From Paulinella micropora (taxonomy: Eukaryota; Cercozoa; Imbricatea; Euglyphida), in the NCBI GenBank assembly GCA_009731375.1, contig BJOX01000047.1, positions 531,432-595,431 on the forward strand: a DNA stretch of 64,000 nt, written 5' to 3'. Positions 62,489 through 64,000 of the stretch are shown here, one piece after another (positions within the stretch are counted from its first letter, which is position 1; each line of letters opens with the position of its first letter). The notes beneath the pieces were generated by a model. The model saw nothing but the letters and a program-made list of their open reading frames with translations, did no database searches and was not told the origin of the DNA. A program made the translations under genes and the position numbers.

Positions 62489-62602
62489 AGTAGGGTGGTA
62501 TATATAGGGTAATATAAAAAAGAAAAAATAAATAATTATATAGAACCTTTTTGAAAAAGCTTCACCAAAACCTGTGGAGGTGCGGAGGTGAAATCTCCGC
62601 GA
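62489..62602. promoter_or_regulatory. Divergent promoter, element D
   Basis: TATATATAGGG near the minus gene; AT palindrome GAACCTTTTTGAAAAAGCTTC (62543-62563); CACCAAAACC; hairpin GCGGAG, loop GTGAAAT, CTCCGC (62582-62600); lipase ATG at 62603. Confidence 0.65.
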
Positions 62603-63290
62603 ATGCCCGAGTGGATTAAATTCGTAAAGGCTTACTCTGCTAAGCATAATATAAGCTATGGGGAGGCATTGAAAAAAGCTGGTAAGGAATACAGAAGGCA
62701 GAAGGGAGGCAGTGCGGAATTATCAGAGGATGTCTATTTGTCTTCGTCGGATAGAAAGGGTGCTGACGGTTGGAAGCCAGTCGCAAGCAAAGAAAAATCC
62801 AGTGTATGAAAAAGATGGTAAAGCAATTGTGGCATTTAGAGGCTCAGTAGATAAGCGGGACTTACTCACAGATGTCGCATTAGTAAAGGGAGTATTGAAA
62901 CGAACTCCGAGATATAAAGAAGAGCAGAAGCTGGTTAATGAGGTGATAAAGAAATATGGAAAAGAAAATGTAGAGCTGACGGGTCATAGCCTTGGAGGGA
63001 CGATAGCAAAAGATTTAAGCAGACAAACTGGTGTAAAGGCTACAACATACAATAAAGGCAGTAGCACAAGAGACTTTGTGGAAGGAGTAATTGACAGAGT
63101 GGCTATAAAGGTAAATCCAAAAGGGAAGAGGGCGAAGACTGCGAAGCTAACGACGAACTACCGAACAGCATTTGACCCTGTGTCATTGTTAGGGGCTATG
63201 GCTGTAAATACTAAGTTAGTGAAGCCAAAAAAAGGAATTCATACGATAAGAAGTTTTAAGGGTAAAGGCAAAAAGGCAAAAAATAAATAA
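62603..63290 (+). pseudogene. Class 3 lipase, D copy
   Basis: MPEWIKFVKAYSAKHN start; one frame break at a GAAAAATCC run (about 62803); VELTGHSLGGTIAKDLS with the full GxSxG elbow; TGVKATTYNKGSSTRDF and the Lys-rich end to TAA 63288. About 90% identical to the C protein. Confidence 0.8.
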
Positions 63291-63310
63291 TCTTTTTTAT
63301 CATTTTTCAT

Positions 63311-64000
63311 TTAGTAACCGAATGGCCTAGTTTCAATCGCATTACCGCCTACAGCGGTAGCTGTATCTACAATACCTATAATATTTCTTTTAGTGTAAGT
63401 AAAGCTGAATATTTTTTCTAAGCATTCGCTCGTTATTTTTTTTCTGTTGCTTGTCTCTTGTTATCTTGCTGTTCTCTACTATAACAACTTTACCTGATTT
63501 TTCAATTCGTTTAGCGATCAATTTTTCTTCCTGAGTTTTAAGCAACTCTAACAATTCATTCTTGCCGTTCTCAATAAGGCGTTGTTGTTAATACCGAGTC
63601 CGCAACTAATGACACTTAACATATTTGGTAAATTCGATGATTTATTGTTTTCATAGTTCATACTAAAGCCTTTTACTTTCATACTTGCTTTGCCGTTATC
63701 TAATACATATCCATAACACTTTGGTCCGCCTCCGATAAAGGTCATAATCTTTGCTCCGTGTAGTTCGTCCGTCCATTCACCTAACAGCTTACCCGTTTTA
63801 ACATCTGTTTCGCCTTTCGTTAAGTCTGTTGTGTATATGACACTGTCCGTATCGTGGTATAGAACTCTGTTGTCTAGTTTATCCATCATCTCATATAGTC
63901 TAATCCTCGCGTGGCAAGTCGTAAATAAAGCAACTACAATATTTGTTTTTACGGGGTCGCTTACCGCATCCTGTTTAAGGTCATAACTCGCTTCTATTAT
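63311..64000 (-). pseudogene. polB: PolB C-terminal part of element D
   Basis: Continues beyond the window. Motif C YHDTDSVIYTTDL and the thumb region (TFIGGGPKCYGYVLDNGKA, then NMLSVISCGLGINN) are readable; the frame breaks at 63575, and the last codons end ETRPFGY at TTA 63311 with an extra GCCTACAGCGGTAGC-type insert (63346-63366) absent from A and C. Confidence 0.8.

Larger units (their letters stand above)
59806..64000 (+). mobile_element. Element D: left end plus PolB block, internally deleted
   Basis: Terminal repeat at 59806, then coiled-coil gene, repeat-rich gene, beta-structural remnant, small Zn protein, GKYKGK(-), lipase(+) and PolB(-), running off the window. Compared with A, integrase, acidic, fibre, ATPase, protease, penton and MCP genes are missing between 61402 and 62231. 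Confidence 0.8.

Noticed and set aside
1-64000. CRISPR arrays, tRNA or rRNA genes
   Set aside because: No regularly spaced repeat with unique spacers and no cloverleaf or rRNA-like segment was seen.

Overview
This is a eukaryotic, probably protist or algal, genome window. It is dominated by four related, decayed copies of a Polinton/Maverick-type (polinton-like virus) element set in GC-richer host DNA with introns and microsatellites. I cannot name the host. The host tract shows GT-AG introns with preserved phase, triplet microsatellites and no prokaryotic operon structure. The elements are AT-rich and carry the Polinton gene set: protein-primed family B DNA polymerase with an N-terminal zinc-rich region and exonuclease, retroviral-type integrase, A32/FtsK-like packaging ATPase, adenain-type cysteine protease, major capsid protein (MCP) and penton/minor capsid protein. 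They also carry a tail-fibre-like protein with an S74 chaperone, a class 3 lipase and several small conserved proteins. Their ends share a terminal repeat of about 95 bp beginning AGTAGT(A/G)TAGGG.

Layout. 1-2372: 3' part of an unrecognised host gene (- strand). 2373-2469: poly-C plus gap. 2470-24883: element A, nearly complete, left tip lost, right tip intact. Order: coiled-coil gene, spliced gene, integrase(-), acidic protein(-), fibre(+), membrane protein(+), Cys-rich protein(-), conserved unknown(+), ATPase(+), small basic protein(+), protease remnant(+), penton(+), GIY-YIG(+), MCP(+), GKYKGK protein(-), lipase(+), PolB(-), two zinc proteins(-), terminal repeat. 24884-25092: spacer. 25093-26085: element B, a 1 kb left-end stub. 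26086-34541: host DNA with a multi-exon gene, a 1.1 kb CTT microsatellite, an LRR-like exon and a membrane-protein gene cut by element C. 34542-54957: element C, inverted relative to A, starting with the PolB-side terminal repeat and truncated inside the fibre gene. 54958-59805: host DNA with a P-loop (origin-binding-helicase-like) gene, tandem intron-exon repeats and poly-C gaps. 59806-64000: element D, starting at its left terminal repeat, lacking the integrase-to-MCP block and running off the window in PolB.

How the genes would work together in an intact element: integrase inserts the element; PolB, primed by a terminal protein, copies it from the terminal repeats; MCP, penton, protease and ATPase build and fill an icosahedral particle; fibre and lipase would serve attachment and entry. 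No copy here is intact. Many frame breaks lie in homopolymers and could be sequencing error, but in-frame stops, gene deletions, a transposon insertion and lost start codons show real decay. Two direct repeats that flank 10-N gaps are probably unmerged contig ends.

The most interesting signals not explained by the gene list are: (i) hairpins with exactly 7-nt loops placed directly before start codons in three different sequence families; (ii) a recurring AT palindrome at gene boundaries; (iii) GC-rich hairpins sitting on the stop codons of MCP and protease; (iv) a 2.4 kb PolB tract, stops included, shared without visible difference by A and C although their flanks diverge; (v) a 1.63 kb inverted-repeat transposon inside the protease gene of C; (vi) a conserved small Cys-rich protein.
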